Source: JABJPM01 sp964344655 (GTDB lineage Archaea; Nanobdellota; Nanobdellia; SCGC-AAA011-G17; PNOQ01). From it: DNA of 64,000 nt. Made by a program: the position numbers and the translations under genes. This document shows positions 25,222-32,532 of the stretch, in pieces (the first letter of the stretch is position 1; each line of letters opens with the position of its first letter). The notes under the pieces were generated by a model that searched no databases, was not told the origin of the DNA, and saw only the letters and a program-made list of their open reading frames with translations. The stretch lies in the NCBI GenBank assembly GCA_964344655.1, contig CAYFOF010000001.1, forward strand, positions 186,001 through 250,000, in the 5' to 3' direction.

Positions 25222-25692
25222 ATGAAAAAAGGACAAATTATGGGGCAACCGATTATATACATTTTCTATGCGGTAGTTGCTGCCATGATATTATTTTTTG
25301 GGATTAGAGTTATTATTGGTTTGCAAGATACTGGGGATGATGTTGAATATGCTAGTTTTATTTCTGATTTGAAAGCTTCAATTGAGACTGTTTATAATGA
25401 TGCTAGTGGAAGTACTTATGGTTTGGAAAGAATTACTGTCCCTAGAGATATAATTGAAGTTTGTTTTGTTGGAGATTATGAAGAAGATGTTGTTGGCGAT
25501 CCTGAATTAGACCAGAGGATACAATTAATAGATGATTATTCTGAAGATAATTTGTTCTTCGGCGGGGTTGAAATTGATAAGCACAAATATAAAATAGATG
25601 TTGTTGTGAATGGAATTATTTGTGATAGTACAAGGGATAGGAAATTAAATTTAATTCTAGAAAATATGGGAACTTATGTTGAAGTTAAATAA
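25222..25692 (+). CDS. Pilin-like protein 2 of the surface operon
   Basis: This 156-residue protein starts MKKGQIMGQPIIYIFYAVVA. The K-K-G-Q leader and the hydrophobic helix (about 10-30) fit the class III signal peptide. The ectodomain is small and mixed alpha/beta with two Cys (VCFVG, ICDST) that could pair. It follows two RNA-hairpin sequences. It is probably a minor pilin or pseudopilin, judged by its size and the lack of the usual +5 Glu. Confidence 0.75.
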   Translation: MKKGQIMGQPIIYIFYAVVAAMILFFGIRVIIGLQDTGDDVEYASFISDLKASIETVYNDASGSTYGLERITVPRDIIEVCFVGDYEEDVVGDPELDQRIQLIDDYSEDNLFFGGVEIDKHKYKIDVVVNGIICDSTRDRKLNLILENMGTYVEVK

Positions 25693-25694
25693 AA

Positions 25695-25706
25695 ATATAT
25701 TTAAAT
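25695..25706 (+). promoter_or_regulatory. TATA box ahead of the third pilin-like gene
   Basis: ATATATTTAAAT lies about 22-33 bases ahead of the ATG at 25728, immediately after the preceding stop. It suggests an internal promoter so that the last three pilin-like genes can be expressed apart from the giant gene. Confidence 0.5.
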
Positions 25707-25727
25707 GGTTATTTTCATTTTTAGCTT

Positions 25728-26558
25728 ATGAATAAAAGAGGTCAATTAGATGTTCAGTTTAATTTAGTTTTTGTTATTATAGTTGGGATAATTGTCTTTG
25801 CTTTTTTTATGTTTTTTTTATTTAAGTATATGGAGTTAGAAGAACATAAAGAGGCAGTTGAAATTAGTAGAAGTATTGATGGAATAATAACTGGATTGAA
25901 AACTCAAACACAGTATAAGGAATTGGATGTCAATTATAATTTTAATTTAGATGTTAATTGTAATGAAATAGTTATTAATAATCAAATTCCAGGACAAGAA
26001 ATTAATTCTATTTTCTTTGGTAGTTCTGGAAGTGATAATAATTTGTTAATTTGGTCTCAAGAACTTAGTAATGGATTTAGTATTGATAATTTACTTTATT
26101 TAGTTGATTTAAATAAGAAATATTATTCTAATAATATTGGGTTTTTTAATCCTGAAATGGTTGATGTTGGAAGTAATGTTGATTATGATGTTGGGGTTTA
26201 TTTTGGAGAATGTCCTTCTGTTTCTGGGAAAAAAATAATTTGTGTTGATCAAGATTTAGTAGACGGAGAGAGTTATTCTTTATTTGATGATTCTTTGATT
26301 TATGGGGCCGCATTTTCTGATTTAGAACAATTTGAATGTAGTTATTCTAGGATTGTTTCTAAGTGGATTAACTTGTTTGATATTTATATTAGTAAAAATT
26401 CTGTGATGAATGATTGTTCTGGAGTTAGATATTCTATTGATGTTGAGTTGAGAGCTTTACGTTCTTCTTTAGTTTTAGGAAATTATGATATTGATGTTTC
26501 TAATTTAGTTGATTTAAATTATAGGTTGAGTGATTCTGGTTGTGGGGTGTTATTTTAA
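25728..26558 (+). CDS. Pilin-like protein 3 of the surface operon
   Basis: This 276-residue protein begins MNKRGQLDVQFNLVFVIIVG. The K-R-G-Q leader precedes a long hydrophobic helix (about 12-35). The ectodomain is rich in Asn/Asp/Ser with Cys at NCNEI, ECPSV, ICVDQ, ECSYS, DCSGV and GCGV, probably disulfide-bonded. It ends TAATG, sharing one base with the next gene. No match to a named pilin is claimed beyond the N-terminal pattern. Confidence 0.78.
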   Translation: MNKRGQLDVQFNLVFVIIVGIIVFAFFMFFLFKYMELEEHKEAVEISRSIDGIITGLKTQTQYKELDVNYNFNLDVNCNEIVINNQIPGQEINSIFFGSSGSDNNLLIWSQELSNGFSIDNLLYLVDLNKKYYSNNIGFFNPEMVDVGSNVDYDVGVYFGECPSVSGKKIICVDQDLVDGESYSLFDDSLIYGAAFSDLEQFECSYSRIVSKWINLFDIYISKNSVMNDCSGVRYSIDVELRALRSSLVLGNYDIDVSNLVDLNYRLSDSGCGVLF

Positions 26559-27001
26559 TGAATCGTCGAGGACAAGTAGGGATTAATGAAACAATATTAG
26601 TTATGTTTGTGTTTTTTGTTATATTGATGTTAGGGATGGTTTTATTTTTCCAATTTAATATGAATAATTCTCGTAAAGAAATTGAAGAATATCAAGAGTT
26701 TAAATTTAAGCAATTAATTAGTGTTGTTCCGTCGATGAATGAATTAAAATATTCTAAATTGGGTGTTGAAGATGAATGGTGTATTGATTTATTGAAAGCC
26801 CGTGCATTTTCTTCAATTAGTGATTCTTATGATTTTGGAAGAAAGAGAATAAGTCTGTTTTCTTCAGAAAATATTGTTTTGTATGATAAGATTTCTTCTC
26901 GTGCAACGTCTATTCGTGTAGTCAATAGTCCTGTTTGCGTTTTTGATCCTCGAAGTGGATTGTTTAGTTTGGCAGAGTTGGAGGTAAAATGGGAAAACTA
27001 G
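26558..27001 (+). CDS. Pilin-like protein 4 of the surface operon
   Basis: This 147-residue protein begins MNRRGQVGINETILVMFVFF. The R-R-G-Q leader and a helix with an early Glu (INETI) resemble archaeal pilins, where Glu at about +5 of the mature protein aids assembly. ATG at 26558 is the obvious start because it overlaps the previous stop (TAATG) and yields the leader; an upstream GTG at 26540 would bury it. The ectodomain is short and has two Cys (WCIDL, VCVFD). Confidence 0.78.
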   Translation: MNRRGQVGINETILVMFVFFVILMLGMVLFFQFNMNNSRKEIEEYQEFKFKQLISVVPSMNELKYSKLGVEDEWCIDLLKARAFSSISDSYDFGRKRISLFSSENIVLYDKISSRATSIRVVNSPVCVFDPRSGLFSLAELEVKWEN

Positions 27002-27390
27002 GACAGGTTGAAACTATGGGGTTGGTGATAATTGTTGTTTTAATAGTATTGTTGGGGGTGTTTTTTTTAGCTTTTAATCTTCGAGGAGAGGTTTCTCCAG
27101 AAGATAGGGTGTTTTTGGGTGTGAAAGCAGGAAATTTAGCAAATTCTTTGAAATCTGTTGGAGTTGGTAGTCTTTTTGTGGATTGGTGTAATGGAGATAG
27201 TTCTAAAGAGGATGAGATTGAAGAGATGATTTTGCCTGGATTTGAGATGATTGATGAGGATGTTTCATTAGTTTTTGAGTGTTTTGATGGGCGTTCTTTG
27301 GTTTTTGGCGATTGTCCGACGGGAATTGTGTCTGAAGATATTTCTTTATCGTCGGGACATAGTTTTTTTGCTAGGATTTGTGCTAAATAG
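26989..27390 (+). CDS. Pilin-like protein 5 of the surface operon
   Basis: This 133-residue protein begins MGKLGQVETMGLVIIVVLIV. It has a short K-L-G-Q leader, Glu at the next-but-one position and a hydrophobic helix. Four or five Cys lie in the ~90-residue ectodomain (DWCNG, ECFDG, DCPTG, RICAK). Its start lies 13 bases inside the preceding gene. It is the last gene before the S-layer transcription unit. Confidence 0.76.
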   Translation: MGKLGQVETMGLVIIVVLIVLLGVFFLAFNLRGEVSPEDRVFLGVKAGNLANSLKSVGVGSLFVDWCNGDSSKEDEIEEMILPGFEMIDEDVSLVFECFDGRSLVFGDCPTGIVSEDISLSSGHSFFARICAK

Positions 27391-27425
27391 GCTCGTATTG
27401 CTTGAATTTGGGGGTTTTGAGGGAA

Positions 27426-27459
27426 TTTTATATACTCTGGGCTATAAATGTTTATAAAT
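27426..27459 (+). promoter_or_regulatory. TATA cluster of the S-layer gene
   Basis: Three TATA-like elements lie close together: TTTTATATA (27426-27434), TATAAATG (27443-27450) and TTTATAAAT (27451-27459). With a start site 25-30 bases beyond, the leader would be roughly 100-130 bases long, unlike the leaderless genes around it. Confidence 0.55.
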
Positions 27460-27587
27460 GAAAAATTTTGATTTTATTCTAATAAAACTTAGTTGACGAC
27501 GTAGTAATAGTTTAAAGCAGTGATTTCGGTGAACGTTTTGAAAAAAGAGGAAAAAATAATAATCTGATACGGAGGTGTAGATTTCAG
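27460..27587 (+). promoter_or_regulatory. Long 5' leader of the S-layer gene with strong SD
   Basis: This 128-base leader has no good reading frame. It ends in GGAGGTG at 27571-27577, ten bases before the ATG. The leader is purine-rich near its end (GAAAAAAGAGGAAAAAATAA). Archaeal S-layer messages are abundant and stable, and a structured leader would suit that. I do not see a recognised riboswitch. Confidence 0.5.
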
Positions 27588-29741
27588 ATGAAAAAATTTA
27601 TTAGAAAAGTAGCAGCTGTTGGTGCTGGTGTTGCAATGTTAGGTTCAACATTTGGTGGTGCATTAGCTGCAGATTTGGCAGACTTGCCTAGTCCATTTAT
27701 TGGAAGTAATGGTCAATATGCAAGCACTGCAATGGTTATTGGTAGCTCAGAAGACGCTGCCGCAAGGACGACTTTAGTAAACTATTTTGACGGCATGGTT
27801 GAAACTGCTGCAGGATTGGGTACTCAAATAGTTACAGAAGAAATTAAGTTGCAAGAAAATGTTGCAACAAGTAGTGGATTAGACACTGTTTATGATGATA
27901 GTGATTCAACTATTTTCGATGATGGTGAAGTGAGTGTTGGTGGGTCAAGTTATGATTACCATACTGAATTACAAATAACAAACACTGCTAATAATTTCGA
28001 CATGGAAACTAGTTTGACTAGTAGCGATGATAAATATGAATTAGATCCTAAATTGGAAATCAAGAAGGATGCAATAAGATATTGTTATGTATTTGATGAA
28101 GCTATTAACATTAGTGCACAAGTAAGTACTTCAAATCCATTTGATATGCAATTCTTAGGAAAAAGTGTTAGAATAGACACAGTTTCTGACAACGATACGT
28201 TCATTGCACAAGTTGGAGATTCTTGGTCTGGACACCCTGGTGAAATGTACACTGGAAATGGAATTACGATGGAAGTTATTTCTGTAGATGGTACTAGTGC
28301 TATTATTGATTTCGGTGGAGATCAAAGAACTATTGCTGAAGCAGGAACAGTTTCTAAAGGGGAAATAGATGTTTACTTAGACACTGCAATTGCTGGTGTT
28401 GGTTCAGCTAGTGAGGCTGTAGCTACATTTATCATTGGTGAAGATGCTAGATTAACGGTTAACTCTGGTGACAAATATACTGACTACTGTTCTCCAGCAG
28501 ACGGACATGGAGATCCAGATTGTGACAAGAATAATCCTGACTGGGTATGGAACTTTGGTGGATTAACTGATAATGCTGTTTCTGGTGCAGTAAACGATAT
28601 TTGTGTAGAAAACGACTTTGAAGCATATAATTTCAATAAAGATCCTGCCGGAATTGGTGAATACTATGGATTGCCAGGCGGATATGCTTATGTTGGTGTA
28701 GATAGCCTTAACGTAGCTAGTGATGACTATATGACTGTTGAAATGTTCACAGAAACTGGAAATACTGAAGATCTATCTAATGCAGGAGCTTTCCCTACTT
28801 CAGCTATTGTTTTAACAATAACTGCAAGTGAGAGTGAAGGATTGGTTCTTGATGAAAGTGGATTTACATCTGAAATTTTAACTGGTGACACAAAGACAGA
28901 TGAAATTTATGTATGGACAAACACAACATTTGCAGGTACAGCTAATAACGCTACATTGTTCTTCTATAAAGATTCAAACAATGCGGTGCAACATGCAGGA
29001 AACATAAGTTATCATGCAGCAGCTACAGTTAATTGGGGTTACTTGAACTACAAGAACACTAAATCTACTGATGTACTTCTGTCATCTTACGGAAAACCTG
29101 GAACTGATGATGGATACTATGTTGGATTTGTGCCTGACAACTCTAGTGATGCAAACGACAACCTATGGTTCAGAATACAATCTGCGAATGCTACAGATGG
29201 TAACTACTTAGGATTTGGTGACACTGATGATGCAGAATCTGATGAAGTAATTTGGGGAGCAACATTAACTCCAACAACAACATCTGCTACAACTGGTACT
29301 ACAAACATCTTTGCTGGTGCTAAGAAATATGACTTGTTGACAGGATATGGACTTCAAATTTCAGACACTGACTCATCTGGAGATGATGATAGTTTCACTA
29401 TCAAAGTTCCTGGTGACCAAGTGAAAGCTAATGTAGCCATTTATGAAGGTGGAGCTGCAACAACAACTTCAGCTGACTTATTAGATGCTACAGAGAGTAC
29501 AACTGGCTATACTAACTTAATCTTAGTTGGTGGACCATGTGTAAATAGCTTGACTGCGGAGTTCATGGGATTAACATTCCCTGCTTGTGAAGCTGCATCC
29601 GGAATTGCACAAGATAAAGCAATTATTGAGTTCGTAGATATGGGATCTCAAACTGCTTTGGTTGTTGCTGGATGGGAAAAAGCTGACACACAAAGAGCAG
29701 CAACAAAGATAGCTGCTGGAGAAGCAGCAGCGATTGTGTAA
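27588..29741 (+). CDS. S-layer protein
   Basis: This 717-residue protein has a signal peptide ending GGALA near residue 27. The mature N-terminus (DLADLPSPFIGSNGQYASTA, MVIGSSEDAAA) and the extreme C-terminus (TALVVAGWEKADTQRAATKI) match the paired N- and C-terminal S-layer regions known from Methanococcus-type proteins, which fold together. In between are Thr/Ser/Asp-rich beta domains with few Cys. No transmembrane anchor is present. Codon choice shifts toward C-ending codons (AAC, GAC, TAC) compared with the neighbours, as expected for a very highly expressed gene. It has a long leader, a strong SD and a hairpin/T-run terminator. Confidence 0.9.
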   Translation: MKKFIRKVAAVGAGVAMLGSTFGGALAADLADLPSPFIGSNGQYASTAMVIGSSEDAAARTTLVNYFDGMVETAAGLGTQIVTEEIKLQENVATSSGLDTVYDDSDSTIFDDGEVSVGGSSYDYHTELQITNTANNFDMETSLTSSDDKYELDPKLEIKKDAIRYCYVFDEAINISAQVSTSNPFDMQFLGKSVRIDTVSDNDTFIAQVGDSWSGHPGEMYTGNGITMEVISVDGTSAIIDFGGDQRTIAEAGTVSKGEIDVYLDTAIAGVGSASEAVATFIIGEDARLTVNSGDKYTDYCSPADGHGDPDCDKNNPDWVWNFGGLTDNAVSGAVNDICVENDFEAYNFNKDPAGIGEYYGLPGGYAYVGVDSLNVASDDYMTVEMFTETGNTEDLSNAGAFPTSAIVLTITASESEGLVLDESGFTSEILTGDTKTDEIYVWTNTTFAGTANNATLFFYKDSNNAVQHAGNISYHAAATVNWGYLNYKNTKSTDVLLSSYGKPGTDDGYYVGFVPDNSSDANDNLWFRIQSANATDGNYLGFGDTDDAESDEVIWGATLTPTTTSATTGTTNIFAGAKKYDLLTGYGLQISDTDSSGDDDSFTIKVPGDQVKANVAIYEGGAATTTSADLLDATESTTGYTNLILVGGPCVNSLTAEFMGLTFPACEAASGIAQDKAIIEFVDMGSQTALVVAGWEKADTQRAATKIAAGEAAAIV

Positions 29742-29774
29742 ACACACAATCAACTTTTTTCTTTTTTTCTTTTT
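29732..29774 (+). terminator. Intrinsic-type terminator of the S-layer gene
   Basis: GATTGTGT-AAAC-ACACAATC (29732-29751) is a perfect 8-bp hairpin whose loop begins in the TAA stop. After three bases comes a T-run with two interrupting C (29755-29774). Archaeal terminators normally need only the T-run, so the added stem is notable. A second small hairpin (GCTGCT/AGCAGC, 29712-29728) lies just upstream in the coding end. Confidence 0.75.
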
Positions 29775-29829
29775 GATTTCTGGATGATTAATCCAAAAGC
29801 TTTTTAATTGAAAGTGTTTTTTTATTTTT

Positions 29830-30312
29830 ATGGCTAAGAAGAAAAATAATAGTAAAGTTTATTTTGGTATTTTTATTGCTTTTTTGATGGTGAGTAGCAC
29901 CATAGGTTTTATGTATGGTGGTGGTGCGGAAACTAAAAAGATTAATGGTTATAAATTTACTAGGGTTGATGGGGGTTGGCAAACCTATATTGAAGAAATA
30001 GAATCTTATTGGTTGTTTACTTATTTACCTAATGAGATAAATTTTGATGTAGGTTTTTATGATTTTAATGTATATTCAGAAGATGAAACATCTAAACAAT
30101 ATGAAGATAAGCTTAAATTTATAATGCTTTATTCTGGTGTTGTTGTGGATTCTTTGGAAGAAAAAGAATGTAATGGAGATAGGATGATGTTGGTTTTAAA
30201 ACATTCGTATGACGATGTTTCGATTACTTCTGAAGAAAATTGCGTTTATATTAATGGAAACCTTAATAAATTTGTTGATGGTATTACATACAAAATATTT
30301 GGAGTGATTTAA
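29830..30312 (+). CDS. Exported/membrane-anchored protein of unknown function, pair member A
   Basis: This 160-residue protein starts with a basic segment (MAKKKNNSK) and a hydrophobic helix (about 11-30), then a ~130-residue domain. Two Cys (KECNGD, ENCVYI) flank a strand, and the C-terminus reads DGITYKIFGVI. The C-terminal ~60 residues align by eye with those of the next gene (C...R..L.LKH.....ENCVYI...Y.IFG.I against C...R.VIEFRH.....GECVIV...YHVLGI). I do not recognise the family. The stop is two bases from the next start. Confidence 0.7.
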   Translation: MAKKKNNSKVYFGIFIAFLMVSSTIGFMYGGGAETKKINGYKFTRVDGGWQTYIEEIESYWLFTYLPNEINFDVGFYDFNVYSEDETSKQYEDKLKFIMLYSGVVVDSLEEKECNGDRMMLVLKHSYDDVSITSEENCVYINGNLNKFVDGITYKIFGVI

Positions 30313-30314
30313 GA

Positions 30315-30986
30315 ATGAATAGAAATATAATATTGGTTGTTGGACTTGTTTTTTTGGTAGCTATGTTTGTTCCTGTTATAAATGGCAGTCCTGTTGGCAT
30401 GGTTATTTATGATAAGGTTCAAGGAATAGGGGAGTATGAGTATACTGGTGTTAGTGGAGAATCTTATACTTTTGATAAAACTAGAATTGGACAAAATCTT
30501 AGACATATACTTTCTTTTGAGATGAAGAAAATTTCTGATAATGGCCGTAGTGTAATAAAAACAGCAAAAATTCCATTTAGATATGGCCCAGAAGAATTGG
30601 AAAAAATATCAATGGAGTATGTTAGAAGAGATATATTATTCTCAGAAGTAATATATGTTACAAGGGATAAAAATTTAGAGGGAACTGAAATAAGTCCTGT
30701 AGCTATACCTACTATTGGAAGAATCTTGGATTCTGAGTGGGATACTTCTTTGAGTTTGTTTGAGATTCCTACTGGTTTAGCATCTACAGTTGCGATGCCT
30801 TATGAAGATTTGCCAGTGATATCTTGTGGTCAATCTACTCCGGAAAGAACAGTTATTGAATTTAGACATGGTGATGAAAATAAAATCTATGCTGAGGGAG
30901 AGTGTGTCATTGTGGAGTCGAAAGGGTATGATGATTCTATAAAAGTTGCTACAAAATTGGCTTACCATGTTTTGGGGATAATGTAA
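30315..30986 (+). CDS. Exported protein of unknown function, pair member B
   Basis: This 223-residue protein has a signal-peptide-like start (MNRNIILVVGLVFLVAMFVP). The ectodomain has two Cys (ISCGQS, GECVIV) and ends TKLAYHVLGIM. Its C-terminal third resembles that of the preceding protein, suggesting an old tandem duplication with an added N-terminal domain here. No catalytic motif was recognised. The T-rich stretch 31003-31019 after the gene probably ends transcription. Confidence 0.7.
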   Translation: MNRNIILVVGLVFLVAMFVPVINGSPVGMVIYDKVQGIGEYEYTGVSGESYTFDKTRIGQNLRHILSFEMKKISDNGRSVIKTAKIPFRYGPEELEKISMEYVRRDILFSEVIYVTRDKNLEGTEISPVAIPTIGRILDSEWDTSLSLFEIPTGLASTVAMPYEDLPVISCGQSTPERTVIEFRHGDENKIYAEGECVIVESKGYDDSIKVATKLAYHVLGIM

Positions 30987-31002
30987 AGCTTTAAGAATAA
31001 AC

Positions 31003-31019
31003 TTTTTCTTTTATTTTTT
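31003..31019 (+). terminator. T-rich terminator before tRNA-Ser
   Basis: CTTTTTCTTTTATTTTTT lies just downstream of the exported-protein pair and directly ahead of the tRNA. It has no hairpin. It is the plain oligo-T type of archaeal terminator. Confidence 0.45.
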
Positions 31020-31021
31020 AT

Positions 31022-31104
31022 GCCGAGATCGCATAACCTGGTATTGCACCGGCCTTGAAAGCCGGGCCCGAAAGGGCGTCTGGGTTCAAATCCCAGTCTC
31101 GGCG
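31022..31104 (+). tRNA. tRNA-Ser (anticodon UGA)
   Basis: This is an 83-base class II tRNA. The acceptor GCCGAGA pairs with TCTCGGC at 31097-31103, the anticodon stem CCGGC/GCCGG encloses CTTGAAA (anticodon TGA), and the long variable arm GCCCGAAAGGGC is diagnostic of Ser/Leu. The T arm is TGGGTTCAAATCCCA. The discriminator is G, the serine identity base. CCA is not encoded. Confidence 0.96.
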
Positions 31105-31167
31105 TATATTCTTTAAACTATATTTTGAAAACGATAGTTTTATAAATGATTTATTTTTTTAAAATTT

Positions 31168-31521
31168 ATGACAGAACATATTGATTTAGTTAAGAGATTA
31201 GTAAAGGAGTCTTTTGGATCAAGATATATTCCTAATTTGAGTACTGGCATAGTTCCAGGATCTGGATTTGTTTGGGAAGAAAGTGATTTTTTGGTTCTTA
31301 ATGAAAAATCTTCTGGAAAAATAGGGATAGGTAAGAAGCCTTTACCAGGAATTTTATCTTTTTTTCAACATCATTACCAAATTGGATCTTTTTTGCAAGA
31401 AGACGGATCTGAGTTGATCGTAGAACCTGAATTTGAAACTAAAGCCAAAAGATATGCAATATTATATCATCAAGCTACAGGAAGAAAAGTAAAGGTTAGT
31501 ACTTATAGTGGATGCATATAA
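31168..31521 (+). CDS. Small soluble protein of unknown function
   Basis: This 117-residue protein has no signal or membrane segment. It is predicted to be mixed alpha/beta, beginning MTEHIDLVKRLVKESFGSRY with two Trp/Phe-rich strands (GSGFVWEESDFLVLN) and a final basic strand (ATGRKVKVSTYSGC). TTTTATAAATG lies about 20-30 bases before the ATG, so it has a leaderless promoter of its own. I recognise no family or catalytic motif. Confidence 0.65.
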   Translation: MTEHIDLVKRLVKESFGSRYIPNLSTGIVPGSGFVWEESDFLVLNEKSSGKIGIGKKPLPGILSFFQHHYQIGSFLQEDGSELIVEPEFETKAKRYAILYHQATGRKVKVSTYSGCI

Positions 31522-31540
31522 TTGGACTTTTATATTTTTA

Positions 31541-31813
31541 TTATAATCCAAATGTTTTTTCAAAATTCTTCATTTCCATTATTTTTTGAGTGAAATTAAA
31601 TCCTTTTTCTGTCATTAAAATATAAGTAGATCTTTTTTCTGTTGCTTTTGTTATAAATTCTTTTTCTAGTAATTCTTCTAAATATGAGTTCATTTGATTA
31701 TATGATAAATTAGCTTTGTACATTAGATGAGTTGGTTTCATTCTTCCGCTTTTATTTTGAATTGATAGCATAATATCATGTATTATGTCGATTCTAGATC
31801 TTTTTCTTTCCAT
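31541..31813 (-). CDS. Small winged-helix DNA-binding protein
   Basis: This 90-residue archaeal winged helix is of the HTH_45-like type. KRSRIDIIHDIMLSIQNKSG is followed by THLMYKANLSYNQMNSYLEE as the recognition helix region, then LLEKEFITK and a wing ending YILMTEKGFNFTQKI. Such proteins are usually dimeric transcription regulators. The start lies 20 bases inside the upstream 7TM gene, so the two are co-translated and probably linked in function. Confidence 0.85.
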   Translation of the reverse strand: MERKRSRIDIIHDIMLSIQNKSGRMKPTHLMYKANLSYNQMNSYLEELLEKEFITKATEKRSTYILMTEKGFNFTQKIMEMKNFEKTFGL

Positions 31814-32492
31814 TTTTTTGAATATGTGTGATTATTAGTAAAAGTAAAGCATATCCTCCTAATTGAATTATTTCTCCAGTTAGATAGAATAATTTACCAA
31901 ATGTAGTGAATATAAAGAATATTTGACTTACAGTTATGGTTGAAAAGCTGTACGCAAGTAATTTTGTATTTATGAATTTATTTTTTGAATATTCTTTCCA
32001 GTAATATGAAGATATTGCCATTAAAAATATTAAGGATGTTAAGTGGAATATGTAATAGTTTGAATTACTGAAATATGTTGAGATTAATATAAAATAACTC
32101 ATTAATAATACATTAGAATAGTTTTGTTTTCCTTGATATAGTTTATAGAGCAAATAAAGTCCTATTAAATTTAAAAATGCAAACACAGTGAATGTTAAGT
32201 TTGAAAATACGTTGTATGTTCTAATTGTTTGTAATGTTTGTACAACTATTTGGGTGTTTGTTGGATTAATAAATTTATCATAGAATAATGCTGCATTTGT
32301 TAGTAATTTAAATAAAAAAGACAATGCAATAAATCCAAATGAAATAGATAAATATAGTGATTTTCTATTTTTGTTTAATTTATAATACTTTAGACTTACT
32401 ACTCCAATCATAAATAACACTATAAAACTGAATAGATCTATTATTAATGATGGAAATTGAAACCAATCTAAAGTATGCTTTAGATATATCAT
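31794..32492 (-). CDS. Seven-helix membrane protein paired with a winged-helix regulator
   Basis: This 232-residue protein has about seven hydrophobic segments (roughly 14-36, 45-63, 92-118, 124-144, 149-166, 176-198, 205-225) and short polar loops. The layout resembles orphan archaeal 7TM proteins. There is no Lys in the last helix that would suggest a rhodopsin. The gene overlaps the winged-helix gene by 20 bases. A membrane sensor signalling to the regulator is a reasonable inference but is not shown. Confidence 0.72.
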   Translation of the reverse strand: MIYLKHTLDWFQFPSLIIDLFSFIVLFMIGVVSLKYYKLNKNRKSLYLSISFGFIALSFLFKLLTNAALFYDKFINPTNTQIVVQTLQTIRTYNVFSNLTFTVFAFLNLIGLYLLYKLYQGKQNYSNVLLMSYFILISTYFSNSNYYIFHLTSLIFLMAISSYYWKEYSKNKFINTKLLAYSFSTITVSQIFFIFTTFGKLFYLTGEIIQLGGYALLLLIITHIQKNGKKKI

Positions 32493-32532
32493 AGAATTGG
32501 AATTAGAAATTGCTTTAAAAACCTTTTGAAAG

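Noticed and set aside
31022..31104. tRNA-Ser considered as an attachment site for an integrated element
   Set aside because: No second copy of its 3' end and no integrase were seen in the window.
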